In this document: positions 18,017 through 27,960 of the stretch, piece by piece | How the letters are laid out: each line of letters begins with the position of its first letter | Numbering within the stretch: position 1 is the stretch's first letter | Source: Streptomyces sp. NBC_00236 | Lineage (GTDB): Bacteria > Actinomycetota > Actinomycetes > Streptomycetales > Streptomycetaceae | Length of the DNA: 64,000 bases | Direction: 5' to 3' | NCBI RefSeq assembly: GCF_036195045.1 | Contig: NZ_CP108100.1 | Span: 5,518,001 to 5,582,000 of the forward strand | The notes under the pieces: model-generated | The model's database searches: none | What the model saw: the letters and a program-made list of their open reading frames with translations, nothing else | Told to the model about the DNA's origin: nothing | Program-made: the position numbers and the translations under genes

Positions 18017-20143
18017 CTACCTGCTGAGTGAGCGCTTCAGGAAGTCCACCTGGAGCAGCAGAAGGTTCTCCGCCACCTTCTCCTGCGGGGTCATGTGCGT
18101 CACCCCGCTCAGCGGCAGCACCTCGTGCGGGCGGCCCGCCGCGAGGAGCGCCTGCGACAGCCGCAGGGTGTGCGCGACCACCACGTTGTCGTCCGCCAGC
18201 CCATGGATGATCATCATCGGCCGCACCTGGTCGGCGGCGTGCGAGAGCCCTTCGTCGGTGACCAGCGAGTTGTACGCGTACACCTCCGGCTGCGTCGCCG
18301 GGTCACCGAGGTAGCGCTCCGTGTAGTGGGTGTCGTACAGCCGCTGGTCGGTCACCGGGGCGCCCACGACCGCCGCGTGGAAGACGTCGGGCCGGCGCAG
18401 GGCCGCCATGCCGGCCAGGAAGCCGCCGAACGACCAGCCTCGGATGCCCACCCGGCCGAGGTCCAGCGGGAACCGCTCCGCGAGGGCGTGCAGCGCCTCG
18501 ACCTGGTCGTCGAGGGCGAGCGGGAGATCGTGCTTGACGGCCTTCTCCCAGCCGGGCGAGCGGCCGGGGGTGCCACGGCCGTCCGCGACGATCACGGCGA
18601 AGCCCCGGTCCGCGAACCACTGCGAGGTGAGGTACGGATTGTGGGCGGCGAGGACCCGGCGGCCGTGCGGTCCACCGTACGGATCCATCAGGACCGGAAG
18701 CGGACCATCCGATTCCTTGTAGCCCGTGGGGAGCAGCACGGCGCACGGAATCCGCCGTGCGCCCCCTTCGGTGAGCCGCGGCCGCGCGGACAGGACCGGC
18801 TGCTCCGCGTGACTGGGAACCGTGGCGATCTGCTTCCCGTCCCGGAACACCCGGACCGTCGATCCCGGCGTCTCCAACGCGGTGGAAACCATGACCGTCA
18901 CCCCGCCGGACCGGACCGCCGTATGCACGCCCGCGCCCTCCGAGACCCGCTCCACGCCCAGCTCGTTGACCCGGTAGACGTGGCTCTCGCCGATCTCCGG
19001 CTGGGCAGCCCGCTCACCCGCCGACGCCGTGACGAGGATGTCCGACTCCCCGATGTCCAGCACCGCCTGGATCTGCAACTGGGCCCCGGTCAGTGGCCGG
19101 TCCCCGACCGCGAGGACCCGCGCGCCGCCCTCGTCCGCGATCCGCACCAGCCGCCCGTCCGGCGCCCACGCGGGCACTCCGGGGAACAGGTCCAGCCACA
19201 CGGGGTCCTCGTCCACGTGCACCGTCCGGGTCGCGCCGGTCTCCGGGTCCACCGCGAGGTAGCGCTGACTCTGCTGGTCACGGGCCTGGACGAGCAGCAG
19301 CGGCGCCCCGTCCGACGACCAGTGCACCTGCGCCAGATACGGGAACCGGGCCCGGTCCCACACCACTTCGGTGCGCTGTCCGGCCAGGTCGACGACGAAG
19401 AGCCGCACCACCGCGTTGGGCGTCCCGGCCGCCGGGTACGCGACCTCGGCCGGCTTGCGGTCCGGGTTGGCGGGATCGGCGATCCACCACCGCTGCACGG
19501 GGCTGTCGTCGACCCGGGCGACGAGCAGCCGGTCCGACTGCGGCGACCACCAGAAGCCCCGTGAGCGCTGCATCTCCTCGGCCGCGATGAACTCCGCGAG
19601 CCCGTAGGAGACATCCGCGTCCTCCGGCTCCGCGAGCGCCGTGTCCCCTTCGCCGTCGGCGCCCACGACGCGCAGCGCGCCCTTGGACACGTATGCGATG
19701 TGCCGCCCGTCGGGGGAGGGGCGCGGGTCGATCACCGGGCCCGGTACGGGCAGGGCGCGTGCCGTCCCGGCCCGCAGCCCGGCGACGTACACCTTCCCCG
19801 AGAGCGCGAACGCCGCCAACTCGGCCGCCGCGTCCACCGCGTAGCCGACGATCCCCGACGACCCCTCGCGGCTCCGTTCGCGACGGGCCCGCTCCTGGGC
19901 CGAGAGCCGCTCCGCCGAACCGCCCAGCAGCACCGCCGGATCGGCCACGACCCGCTCCCGAGGGGCCGCGCCGTCGCTCAGGTCCAGCACCCACAGCCGG
20001 CCCGAGCGGTCGGTGCCCGAACCCGAGCGCACGAAGACCACCCGTTCACCATCGGGTGAAACCGTGAACGCGCGCGGTGCACCGAGGGTGAAGCGCATCG
20101 TCCGGGCCAACTGCAGCGGGAAGGTGATCTCTGGCGAAGTCAT
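18017..20143 (-). CDS. S9 family prolyl oligopeptidase / dipeptidyl-peptidase IV-like
   Basis: 708-residue serine peptidase. An N-terminal DPPIV beta-propeller (about residues 20-440) precedes the alpha/beta-hydrolase catalytic domain. Nucleophile in GWSFGG (Ser 571), acid in GLADDN (Asp 651 or 652) and His 683 in GVTHM. No signal peptide, so it is probably cytosolic. It would trim short peptides, often after Pro, and it stands beside two peptide importers, which fits use of imported peptides. ATG 20143 has only a weak upstream AGG. Confidence 0.88.
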   Translation of the reverse strand: MTSPEITFPLQLARTMRFTLGAPRAFTVSPDGERVVFVRSGSGTDRSGRLWVLDLSDGAAPRERVVADPAVLLGGSAERLSAQERARRERSREGSSGIVGYAVDAAAELAAFALSGKVYVAGLRAGTARALPVPGPVIDPRPSPDGRHIAYVSKGALRVVGADGEGDTALAEPEDADVSYGLAEFIAAEEMQRSRGFWWSPQSDRLLVARVDDSPVQRWWIADPANPDRKPAEVAYPAAGTPNAVVRLFVVDLAGQRTEVVWDRARFPYLAQVHWSSDGAPLLLVQARDQQSQRYLAVDPETGATRTVHVDEDPVWLDLFPGVPAWAPDGRLVRIADEGGARVLAVGDRPLTGAQLQIQAVLDIGESDILVTASAGERAAQPEIGESHVYRVNELGVERVSEGAGVHTAVRSGGVTVMVSTALETPGSTVRVFRDGKQIATVPSHAEQPVLSARPRLTEGGARRIPCAVLLPTGYKESDGPLPVLMDPYGGPHGRRVLAAHNPYLTSQWFADRGFAVIVADGRGTPGRSPGWEKAVKHDLPLALDDQVEALHALAERFPLDLGRVGIRGWSFGGFLAGMAALRRPDVFHAAVVGAPVTDQRLYDTHYTERYLGDPATQPEVYAYNSLVTDEGLSHAADQVRPMMIIHGLADDNVVVAHTLRLSQALLAAGRPHEVLPLSGVTHMTPQEKVAENLLLLQVDFLKRSLSR

Positions 20144-20309
20144 ATGCCGAACCTATCCGCCCGCCCCACCGTCCGTGCGCCCCTCGTGCTGCTGTGCCCC
20201 GATCAATGCCTTGCCACGGATAGTTATGATCCGTAGCGCTCGGTGGGTATGAACCTGCTGGCTCCATGCGTGCTGCCCGTCCCGACCGTACAGATGGAGG
20301 TGAACCGCC

Positions 20310-20504
20310 GTGGCGCTCTCGATTTCGGCGGTGGTGCTGCTGGCGATCGTCGTCTTCCTGCTGATCCGGAAATCCGGACTGAAGGGCGGACACGCGGTCG
20401 TCTGCATGCTGCTCGGTTTCTATCTCGCCAGCTCGTCCATAGCGCCCAGCATCTCCGAGCTGACCACGAACCTGGCCGGCGTGATCGGAGGCATCAAGTT
20501 CTGA
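20310..20504 (+). CDS. Small conserved membrane protein (64 aa)
   Basis: 64 residues starting at GTG 20310 with GGAGG 9 nt upstream. One or two hydrophobic segments (ALSISAVVLLAIVVFLLIRK and HAVVCMLLGFYLASSS). A similar short protein type is widespread in Streptomyces, including on conjugative elements; that is from memory and does not give a function. It stands alone between the peptidase and mshB. A TATGAT box at 20225-20230 may be its -10. Confidence 0.7.
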   Translation: MALSISAVVLLAIVVFLLIRKSGLKGGHAVVCMLLGFYLASSSIAPSISELTTNLAGVIGGIKF

Positions 20505-20630
20505 CGCCTGAGACCGTGCGTGGTCCGGCGGTGCGCTCCGGTGCCCGCGGCGCGTGTGCGTGTGGCTCTTCGCCCGCCGGGGCGTGGCCGCCGTCGCTGC
20601 CGGGGACTGCCGGCTCGTAGGGTGGTCCCC

Positions 20631-21530
20631 ATGACGGACCTTCCCGCCCGGCGTCTGCTCCTGGTGCACGCGCACCCCGACGACGAGTCGATCAACAACG
20701 GCGCCACCATGGCCAGGTACGCGGCCGACGGCGCCCTGGTCACGCTGGTGACCTGCACGCTCGGCGAGGAGGGCGAGATCATCCCGCCCGCCCTCGCGCA
20801 CCTCGCCGCGGACCGGGACGACTCCCTGGGCCCCCACCGCCGCGGCGAACTCGCCGCGGCGATGAAGGAACTCGGGGTCACCGACCACCGGCTCCTCGGC
20901 GGCGCCGGCCGGTACCGCGACTCCGGAATGATGGGCACCGAGCAGAACCACCGCCCGGGCGCCTTCTGGTCCGCCGACCTCGACGAGGCCGCCGGGTACC
21001 TCGTGGAGGTGATCCGTGAGGTGCGCCCCCAGGTCCTGGTGACGTACGACCCCGAGGGGGGCTACGGGCACCCCGACCACATCCAGGCGCACCGGGTCGC
21101 GACGCGCGCCGCGGAACTGGCCGCCGACCCCGCGTACCGCGCCGCCTCCGGCCCCGCGCACACCATCGCCAAGATCTACTGGAACCGGGTGCCGCGCCCG
21201 GTCGCCGAGGAGGGCTTCGCCCGGCTCCGGGCCACCGCCCCCGACGCGTTCCCGGGCATCGCCGCGATCGACGACGTGCCGGGTGTGGTGGACGACACCC
21301 TGATCACCACCGAGATCGACGGCACCGGACACAGCGCGGCAAAAGTCGCGGCGATGCGGGCGCACGCCACTCAGATCGCGATCGACGGTCCCTTCTTCGC
21401 CCTGTCGAACGACCTGGGGCAGCCCGTCCTCACCACCGAGTACTACGAGTTGGTGAACGGTGCCCCCGGCGCCGCGGACGGAACCCGGGAACACGATCTC
21501 TTCGCGGGCCTGACGGAGGCGCACCGATGA
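20631..21530 (+). CDS. mshB: MshB, GlcNAc-Ins deacetylase of mycothiol biosynthesis
   Basis: 299-residue zinc deacetylase that removes the acetyl group from GlcNAc-Ins, the second step to mycothiol. The LmbE-family motif HPDDE is at 15-19, and His 147 in GYGHPDH completes the metal site, the same numbering as in the mycobacterial enzyme. ATG 20631 is used; TAGGGT at 20618-20623 stands 7 nt upstream, so the message is probably leaderless. The next gene overlaps by ATGA. Mca, the S-conjugate amidase paralogue, is less likely because of length and location. Confidence 0.88.
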   Translation: MTDLPARRLLLVHAHPDDESINNGATMARYAADGALVTLVTCTLGEEGEIIPPALAHLAADRDDSLGPHRRGELAAAMKELGVTDHRLLGGAGRYRDSGMMGTEQNHRPGAFWSADLDEAAGYLVEVIREVRPQVLVTYDPEGGYGHPDHIQAHRVATRAAELAADPAYRAASGPAHTIAKIYWNRVPRPVAEEGFARLRATAPDAFPGIAAIDDVPGVVDDTLITTEIDGTGHSAAKVAAMRAHATQIAIDGPFFALSNDLGQPVLTTEYYELVNGAPGAADGTREHDLFAGLTEAHR

Positions 21531-21973
21531 GCGGCAGCAGGCCGCGCGCCACGCGGACCAACGCACCTCCGAGGGACATTCCGGCCACCGGCCTGGCCGC
21601 GCCCCTCAACCCGCGCCGGATCGCCGCCCTGCTGGGCCTGGCGGTCCTCGGCGTGCTCGTCGGCATCGCCGGAACACTCGTCCAATCCGCCTGGTTTCCC
21701 GGCGGATTGCTGCTGGCCCTGCTCGCGTGCGCGGGCCTCTTCCACGGGGGCCGCAGCCTCATGGGCACGCAGCCCGGGGCCCTGGCCCCCGCCGCGGGAT
21801 GGCTGATTTCGGTCATTCTTCTGCTGGGCGGAAGACCGGAAGGGGACTACGTCTTCGGGAACGAACTCGGCCTCGCCCTCTTCATGCTGGGCGGCATGGC
21901 CATCGCTGTGATCTGTGCCACCATGTCGCGGGCGCCCCAACTGGGGGCCGACAGCGGCCGACCTGGCAAGTAA
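21527..21973 (+). CDS. Small membrane protein coupled to mshB (DUF6113-like)
   Basis: 148 residues, with a basic 30-residue N-terminus followed by four hydrophobic segments ([63 protein letters not shown]). ATGA overlap with mshB implies coupled translation. Family name DUF6113 is from memory. No function can be given. Confidence 0.75.
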   Translation: MSGSRPRATRTNAPPRDIPATGLAAPLNPRRIAALLGLAVLGVLVGIAGTLVQSAWFPGGLLLALLACAGLFHGGRSLMGTQPGALAPAAGWLISVILLLGGRPEGDYVFGNELGLALFMLGGMAIAVICATMSRAPQLGADSGRPGK

Positions 21974-22148
21974 TGTGCCACGTCCCATCCCGTAATGCCC
22001 CCTGTCCGTCCGGGGGGTGCGCAGTCGTTTCCCCCGGTCGCGGGGTGTCTGTCGGCCGCGGCCAGTAAGGTGGTTCGCGCGCCGAGCCGTCCCCTGGCCT
22101 GCGGCATGGGGGAAGTACGGGCGGCGGAGCCAATCGGGAGAACCTGCT

Positions 22149-24311
22149 TTGAGTCGTGAAACTGACAGTTCGTCCTCCGGGCCCCAGGGCCGCGGAGGAG
22201 CCGCGTACCCCTCGGGTACGCCGCCGTACGGATCCCGCCAGTATCCGTCGCTGCACCCTTCGCAGGACGCCCCGGAGGAGTCCCCGGAGCCTGCGGATCC
22301 GCCTCAGTCCGACGAGCCGAGGACCGAGACGACGCTGACGACGCGTATCCGGATCAACATTCCGGGCTCGCGCCCCATCCCTCCGGTCGTCATGCGTACG
22401 CCCATGAGCGATGTCGACGGCTCCGGTGGCGAGCGCACCGGCTCCACCCCGCGCCCGGGCGCCTCCGCGTCCAACGGCGCGCAGGCGGCGCCGGCCGTGC
22501 CGGGGCCCGAGTCCCGGGACACCGCTGTCGCGGCGGAGCCCGCGGCCGAGAAGCCGGCCAGGGAGAAGAGCGGCAGCGACTGGTTCGCACCGCGCAAGTC
22601 CCCGTCGGCCGCCCCGGCGGGCGCGAGCGCCCCTTCCGGCACCCCGCCGAACGACGGCACGGACGGTGCGGGTTTCCGGGCCGGCGGCCCGGAGGGTCCC
22701 GGTGGCACGGATGGCGCCGGCTTCGCGGCCGGTGGCTCCGGCAGCCGGCCGGACGGTCCGGGTTCCGGTCCCTCCGGCCCGCCCCCCGGCGGCCCCCGCG
22801 CCGATCTGCCCTACTTCTCCGACGGACCGCAGCGCGCCGGTGACCCGGGCGCGCCCGGTCCCGACGCCTTCGGTGGTGACGGTGCCGGCGGGCCCCGCTC
22901 CACGCCGAACCTCGGGGTCCGTACGCCCGGACCGTCCGGCCCCACCACGGGACCGGCCACCGGCGCCTCGGCACTCACCCCGGACCTCGACGGCCGGGCG
23001 CCGTTCGGTCCCGGTCCGGGCGGCGCGGCGGGCCCCGGCGGCGCGCAGGGCCCCGGCACCCCCGGCGGCGTGCCACCGCGGATGTCGGACGACACCGCCG
23101 TGCTCACCCCGCAGTTCGGGCCTGGCCCCGCCGGCCCGGGGGGCAACGTCTCGGGCGACACGCTGAACAGCGGCATCCCCGTCGTGCCCTCGGAGCCCCG
23201 CCGGGGCGGGCCGTCGCCGTTCCCCGGCGCCGATTCCACCCCGCGGATGCCGGACAGCCCGATGGGCACCGGACCGGCCGGGCCGGGCGGGTTCGCCGAC
23301 CGGGCGCCCAAGCCCGCCGCCCGTACGGCCCCGGAACCCGCGGCGCCGAGCGTCCCGGCGAAGAAGGGCCGCTCCAAGCTGGTCATGCTCTGTGTGGCCG
23401 CCGTCTGCGTGCTCGGGGTCGCCTACGGCGCCGGACTGCTGATGAACCACTCCGACGTACCCAAGGGCACCACCGTCCTCGGCGTCGACATCGGTGGCGG
23501 GACCAGGGACGACGCCGTCGAGAAGCTCGACGCCGCGCTCGGTGAGCGGTCCACGGCCCCGCTCCAGTTGACCGTGGACGGCAAGAAGACGCAGCTCACC
23601 CCGGACAAGGCCGGACTGTCCCTGGACAGCCAGGCGACCGTGCGCGCCGCGGCGGGCAGCGACTACAACCCCGTCTCCGTGATCGGCTCCCTGTTCGGCG
23701 GCGAGCGCGTGGTCGACCCGGTGATCCCGGTCGACGAGGAGAAGCTCGGCGTCGCGCTGAAGGACCTGGCCGGTGCCTCGGGCTCGGCGAGCGACGGCAC
23801 GATCAAGTTCGTGCCGGGCAAGGCCGTCGCCGTCCCGGGCAAGCCGGGCAAGGCGCTCGACGTCAACCAGTCGATGGTCTCGGTACGCGACGCCTACCGC
23901 GCCCAGGTCGAGACGGGCAGGGCGAACACCGTCCAACTGCCCGTCACCGCCAGCGAGCCCACCATCAGCCAGGCCGAACTCGACCGAGCGATGAAGGAGT
24001 TCGCGGAGCCCGCGATGTCCGGCCTGATCCACATCAAGGCGGGATCGAAGGAGATCCCGTTCGGCCCGGCCAAGTCGCTGCCGAAGATCCTCTCGATGGT
24101 GGCGGTCGACGGCAAGCTCGTCGACCACTATGACAAGAAGGCCATCGAAGAGCTCTGCGGAAGCACCTTCGACGGGATCATGGTCACCAAGGGTGACGGT
24201 ACGAAGCACCAGGTCGGACCGGACGACGTGGCCTTCGCGATGAGGGGCGCGCTGCTCGGCAAGACGGAGGCCGAGCGGACCGTCACGATCGACCTCGGCG
24301 GCAACGGCTGA
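22149..24311 (+). CDS. Anchored protein with VanW-associated peptidoglycan-binding-4-type domains
   Basis: 720 residues from TTG 22149, chosen because GGGAG lies 8 nt upstream and no ATG or GTG in frame is better. Residues 1-400 are Pro/Gly/Ser-rich and disordered. One transmembrane helix (LVMLCVAAVCVLGVAYGAGL, about 410-430) is followed by an outside part of ~290 residues with two segments resembling the PG_binding_4 repeats seen in front of VanW domains (GTTVLGVDIGGGTRDDAVEKL). The VanW domain itself is absent. A cell-wall role is inferred. A strong terminator follows. Confidence 0.72.
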   Translation: MSRETDSSSSGPQGRGGAAYPSGTPPYGSRQYPSLHPSQDAPEESPEPADPPQSDEPRTETTLTTRIRINIPGSRPIPPVVMRTPMSDVDGSGGERTGSTPRPGASASNGAQAAPAVPGPESRDTAVAAEPAAEKPAREKSGSDWFAPRKSPSAAPAGASAPSGTPPNDGTDGAGFRAGGPEGPGGTDGAGFAAGGSGSRPDGPGSGPSGPPPGGPRADLPYFSDGPQRAGDPGAPGPDAFGGDGAGGPRSTPNLGVRTPGPSGPTTGPATGASALTPDLDGRAPFGPGPGGAAGPGGAQGPGTPGGVPPRMSDDTAVLTPQFGPGPAGPGGNVSGDTLNSGIPVVPSEPRRGGPSPFPGADSTPRMPDSPMGTGPAGPGGFADRAPKPAARTAPEPAAPSVPAKKGRSKLVMLCVAAVCVLGVAYGAGLLMNHSDVPKGTTVLGVDIGGGTRDDAVEKLDAALGERSTAPLQLTVDGKKTQLTPDKAGLSLDSQATVRAAAGSDYNPVSVIGSLFGGERVVDPVIPVDEEKLGVALKDLAGASGSASDGTIKFVPGKAVAVPGKPGKALDVNQSMVSVRDAYRAQVETGRANTVQLPVTASEPTISQAELDRAMKEFAEPAMSGLIHIKAGSKEIPFGPAKSLPKILSMVAVDGKLVDHYDKKAIEELCGSTFDGIMVTKGDGTKHQVGPDDVAFAMRGALLGKTEAERTVTIDLGGNG

Positions 24312-24340
24312 CACCGGCATCCGCGCTGTCCCGGCGCATC

Positions 24341-24378
24341 CCACCGCCCCCGACCGGAGCCCCGGCCGGGGGCGGTGG
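24341..24378 (+). terminator. Terminator after the VanW-associated-domain gene
   Basis: A 12-bp perfect outer stem (24341-24352 with 24367-24378) enclosing a further 4-bp CCGG pairing, 29 nt after the stop. Confidence 0.82.
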
Positions 24379-24412
24379 CGTATCCGCCCGGCCCCGCCGT
24401 CACACGTACGGC

Positions 24413-24426
24413 ATGACATCTGTCAT
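24413..24426. promoter_or_regulatory. Inverted repeat, candidate operator of the ABC/two-component operon
   Basis: ATGACA-TC-TGTCAT, a perfect 6-2-6 inverted repeat 60 nt before the operon's first start codon. NarL/DesR-type regulators bind such short dyads, and the operon encodes one, so autoregulation is a reasonable guess. Confidence 0.45.
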
Positions 24427-24485
24427 CCCGGATCCACGACCCGTGACCCTGCCGGGCGCACCCCCGCCTGAGCCAGGCTGGACGC

Positions 24486-25421
24486 ATGACAACGACAGCC
24501 CCCGAAGCCACCGCGGCCAAGACCGCCGTGGTCAGCTTCGACCAGGTCAGCAAGGCCTACGGAGACGTACGCGCCGTCGACGGGCTCACCCTCGACCTGC
24601 ACCCCGGTGAGACCGTGGCGCTCCTCGGTCCCAACGGTGCCGGCAAGTCCTCCACCCTCGACCTCCTCCTCGGCCTGCGCACCGCCGACTCCGGGACGGT
24701 CCGCCTCTTCGGTACGACCCCGCAGGCGGCCATCGCCACCGGCCGGGTCGGCGCCATGCTGCAGTCCGGCGGCCTCATGGAGGACGTCACCGTCGGCGAA
24801 CTGGTGGGGCTCGTCTGCGATCTGCACCCCAGGCCCTACCCGGTGAGCGAGGTGCTGGCCCGGGCCGGCATCGCGCCGATCGCCGGCCGCCTGGTCAACA
24901 AGCTCTCCGGCGGCCAGGAACAGCGCGTACGGTTCGCCCTCGCCACTGCCGGGGCCAACGACCTCATCGTGCTGGACGAGCCGACCACCGGCATGGACGT
25001 CACCGCACGCCAGGCCTTCTGGGCCACCATGCGCGAGCAGGCCGACCAGGGCCGTACCGTCCTGTTCGCCACCCACTACCTCGAAGAGGCCGACGCGATC
25101 GCCGACCGTGTCCTGGTCCTGCACAAGGGCCGGATCCTCGCCGACGGCACCGCCGCCGAGATCAAGGCGCGGGCCGGGGCCCGCCGGATCTCCTTCGAGA
25201 TCGAGGGCGCGATCGACGAAGAGGCCCTGCGCTCCCTGCCGTTCCTCTCCACGCTCGACATCACCGGCCACCGCGTCCGTATCCAGTCGCACAACGCCGA
25301 CGCGACCGTGCACGCCGTCTACGGGCTCGGCCTCTACCCGCGCGAACTCGAAGTCGCCGGACTCGGCCTGGAACAGGCCTTCGTCGCCATCACCGAGGCC
25401 GAGGAGGCCAGGACCAAGTGA
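24486..25421 (+). CDS. ABC exporter ATPase
   Basis: 311-residue ABC-2-type exporter ATPase. Walker A GPNGAGKS (48-55), signature LSGGQEQR, Walker B LIVLDEPTTGMD, then a C-terminal domain of ~90 residues (DrrA/YadG-like). It starts at ATG 24486 without a clear Shine-Dalgarno. The stop overlaps the permease start as GTGA. The four genes of this operon (ATPase, permease, kinase, regulator) all overlap, a layout known for self-inducing resistance or lipid-stress exporters. Substrate unknown. Confidence 0.85.
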   Translation: MTTTAPEATAAKTAVVSFDQVSKAYGDVRAVDGLTLDLHPGETVALLGPNGAGKSSTLDLLLGLRTADSGTVRLFGTTPQAAIATGRVGAMLQSGGLMEDVTVGELVGLVCDLHPRPYPVSEVLARAGIAPIAGRLVNKLSGGQEQRVRFALATAGANDLIVLDEPTTGMDVTARQAFWATMREQADQGRTVLFATHYLEEADAIADRVLVLHKGRILADGTAAEIKARAGARRISFEIEGAIDEEALRSLPFLSTLDITGHRVRIQSHNADATVHAVYGLGLYPRELEVAGLGLEQAFVAITEAEEARTK

Positions 25422-26158
25422 AGACCCTCATCAGGCTCGAAGTGACCCGCACCCTGCGGAACAAGAAGTTCATGTTCTTCTCGATCATCTACCCGTCGGT
25501 GATCTACCTGCTGATCTCCGGCACCCAGAACACCACCGACAAGGTGCCGCACACCGATCTGACGCTGCAGTCCTTCTTCATGGTCTCCATGGCCTCCTTC
25601 GGCGCACTGACCGCCGTCCTGATGGGCAACAGCGAACGCATCGCCAAGGAGCGCGAGAAGGGCTGGGTCCGCCAGCTGCGACTGACCGCACTGCCCAGCC
25701 GCGGCTACGTCCTGGCGAAGATCGCCGGCGCGGCCATGGTCACCCTGCCCTGCATCGTGGTCGTCTTCCTCGTCGCGGCCTGTGCCAAGCACGTACGATT
25801 CGACCTCTGGCAGTGGTTCGCCCTCACCGGCGTCATCTGGGCCGGCTCGCTGGTCTTCGCCGCGCTCGGGGTGGCCATCGGCTACCTCGCCAGCGGCGAC
25901 GCGGTCCGCCCGGTCACGATGATCATCTACTTCGTCCTCTCCATCCTCGGCGGTCTGTGGATGCCGAGCGCGACCTTCCCGCAGTGGGTCCAGAACATCT
26001 CCGAGTGGCTGCCCACCCACGCGTACGCTGCACTCGGCCAGGCCGTCGAGATGGGCGGCGCGCCGCACGCCAAGGACGTCGCCATCCTCTGTGCCTACTT
26101 CCTGCTCTTCGCGGGCGGTGCCGCCTGGCTCTACCGGAAGGACACCCTGAAGGCATGA
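25418..26158 (+). CDS. ABC-2 type exporter permease
   Basis: 246 residues, six hydrophobic segments, ABC2_membrane type (RLEVTRTLRNKKFMFFSIIY start; the KEREKGWVRQLRLTALPSRG loop is typical). Translation is coupled upstream (GTGA) and downstream (ATGA). It forms the exporter with the preceding ATPase. Confidence 0.83.
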   Translation: MKTLIRLEVTRTLRNKKFMFFSIIYPSVIYLLISGTQNTTDKVPHTDLTLQSFFMVSMASFGALTAVLMGNSERIAKEREKGWVRQLRLTALPSRGYVLAKIAGAAMVTLPCIVVVFLVAACAKHVRFDLWQWFALTGVIWAGSLVFAALGVAIGYLASGDAVRPVTMIIYFVLSILGGLWMPSATFPQWVQNISEWLPTHAYAALGQAVEMGGAPHAKDVAILCAYFLLFAGGAAWLYRKDTLKA

Positions 26159-27345
26159 ACGAGGACGAGATGCCCGTGGGTATCGGGCGCCCGCCCACGA
26201 ACACCAAGCAGGCCGGGACCAAGCTCCTGTGGATCGGCATCTGGCTGGCCTTCATGAGCGCGCCGGTCAAGGACCTCGCCGACGGCAACCACACACCGTG
26301 GGCGACCGCGCTCGGCACCCTCGGTCTGCTGGTCTTCGTCGGCAGCTATCTCGTCCTGGTCTTCCGCCACACCTCGAAGGCGCTGGACCCCTTCCGGGTC
26401 CGCGCCGCCCTCGCCTTCCTCGGCGCCCTCGCCGTCCTGCTCTCCCTGACGTTCGGCACGCCCTGGCTCGTCCTGTTCGTGTACGTGTCGGTGTCCGTCG
26501 GCGCCACCCTGCCGATGCGGACCGCCCGTTGGCTGATCCCCGCCGTCACCCTCGTCCTGGTGGCGATCGGCCTGACCGGCGAGCACCCCCGCGAGATCAT
26601 CACCGCCCTGGTCTTCCCCGCACTCCTCGGCGGCTTCGCGATGTCCGGCGTACGGCAGATGATCCGCACCACGATCCAGCTCCGCGAGGCCCGCGCCACC
26701 GTCGCCCAGCTCGCCGCCAACGAGGAACGGCTGCGCCTGGCCCGCGATCTGCACGACCTCCTCGGCCACTCCCTCTCCCTGATCACCCTCAAGAGCGAAC
26801 TGGCCGGACGGATGCTCCCCGACAATCCGGAACAGGCGGCCGCGCAGGTCGCCGACATCGAACAGGTCAGCCGCCAGGCCCTCGTGGACGTACGCAGCGC
26901 CGTCACCGGCTACCGCAGGCCGACGCTCCCCGGCGAACTGGCCGGGGCCAGGACCGCCCTCGCCGCCGCCGGGGTCACCGCCGACATTCCGGCCGAAGCT
27001 CCCCAGGACCTCCCCGAGGACCTCCCGGAGAAGGCGGAGGAGGTGCTCGCCTGGGCGCTGCGGGAAGCCGTCACCAACGTCGTGCGCCACAGTGGCGCCG
27101 GGCGTTGCACGGTCGCCCTCGCCCCGCGCCAGACCCTCGACGGACGCGTCCTCGAACTCACCGTCTCCGACGACGGCCGCGGCGCCTCCGGCGCGACGCG
27201 GGGCAACGGCCTCACGGGCATGGCCGAGCGCCTCGCCACGGTCGACGGGACGCTCACCACCCGGGCCACCGACCCCCGTTCGGGCAAAGGCTTCACCACG
27301 GTCCTCAGCGTTCCCCTCGAATCCGGCCTAGGATCCGGGGAATGA
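26155..27345 (+). CDS. Sensor histidine kinase, HisKA_3/DesK type
   Basis: 396-residue kinase. Five or so membrane helices (residues 20-165) with almost no outside loops, a coiled segment, then the HisKA_3 motif with phospho-acceptor His 200 (ARDLHDLLGHSLS), and HATPase motifs NVVRHSG (N box) and DDGRG (G1). ATG 26155 overlaps the permease stop. The lack of a sensor domain outside suggests it senses the membrane or the neighbouring exporter, as DesK- and BceS-like kinases do. Confidence 0.86.
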   Translation: MNEDEMPVGIGRPPTNTKQAGTKLLWIGIWLAFMSAPVKDLADGNHTPWATALGTLGLLVFVGSYLVLVFRHTSKALDPFRVRAALAFLGALAVLLSLTFGTPWLVLFVYVSVSVGATLPMRTARWLIPAVTLVLVAIGLTGEHPREIITALVFPALLGGFAMSGVRQMIRTTIQLREARATVAQLAANEERLRLARDLHDLLGHSLSLITLKSELAGRMLPDNPEQAAAQVADIEQVSRQALVDVRSAVTGYRRPTLPGELAGARTALAAAGVTADIPAEAPQDLPEDLPEKAEEVLAWALREAVTNVVRHSGAGRCTVALAPRQTLDGRVLELTVSDDGRGASGATRGNGLTGMAERLATVDGTLTTRATDPRSGKGFTTVLSVPLESGLGSGE

Positions 27346-27953
27346 GCATGATCAGACTCCTCCTCGCCGAGGACCAGTCCATGGTGCGCGAGGCCCTCGC
27401 GGCACTCCTCGGCCTGGAACCCGACATCGAGGTGGTCGCCCAGGTCGCCCGCGGCGACGAGGTACTGGCCGCGGCCAGGGAACACTACGTCGATGTGGCC
27501 CTGCTCGACATCGAGATGCCCGGCATGACGGGCATCGAGGCGACGGCGGAACTGCGCCGCGACCTCCCCGGCGTCAAGGTCGTCGTCGTCACCACCTTCG
27601 GCCGCCCCGGATATCTGCGCCGGGCGATGGAGTCGGGCGCGGACGCCTTCCTGGTGAAGGACGCACCCGCATCCCAACTCGCCGAAGCCGTACGCAAGGT
27701 GCTCGCCGGGGAACGCGTCATCGACCCCACCCTCGCGGCCGCCGCCCTCGCCGACGGCGCCAGCCCGCTGACCGAACGCGAACGCGATGTGCTGCGCACC
27801 GCCGCGGACGGCTCGACCAACGCGGAGATCGCCGCGGCGCTGCACCTGTCCCAGGGCACGGTGCGCAATTACCTCTCCATGGCGATCCAGAAGATGGCGG
27901 CGCGCAACCGGGCGGAGGCGGTCCGGATGGCACGGGAGAAGGGCTGGCTGTAA
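27342..27953 (+). CDS. NarL/LuxR-family response regulator
   Basis: 203 residues: receiver domain (AEDQ near the start, phospho-acceptor Asp 56 in LLDIEMPG, conserved Lys in FLVKDAP) and a C-terminal LuxR helix-turn-helix (LTERERDVLRTAADGSTNAE). It starts at ATG 27342 (ATGA overlap) or ATG 27348. It is the partner of the preceding kinase. Its stop is 7 nt from the stop of the converging second regulator. Confidence 0.88.
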   Translation: MSMIRLLLAEDQSMVREALAALLGLEPDIEVVAQVARGDEVLAAAREHYVDVALLDIEMPGMTGIEATAELRRDLPGVKVVVVTTFGRPGYLRRAMESGADAFLVKDAPASQLAEAVRKVLAGERVIDPTLAAAALADGASPLTERERDVLRTAADGSTNAEIAAALHLSQGTVRNYLSMAIQKMAARNRAEAVRMAREKGWL

Positions 27954-27960
27954 GGGCCGT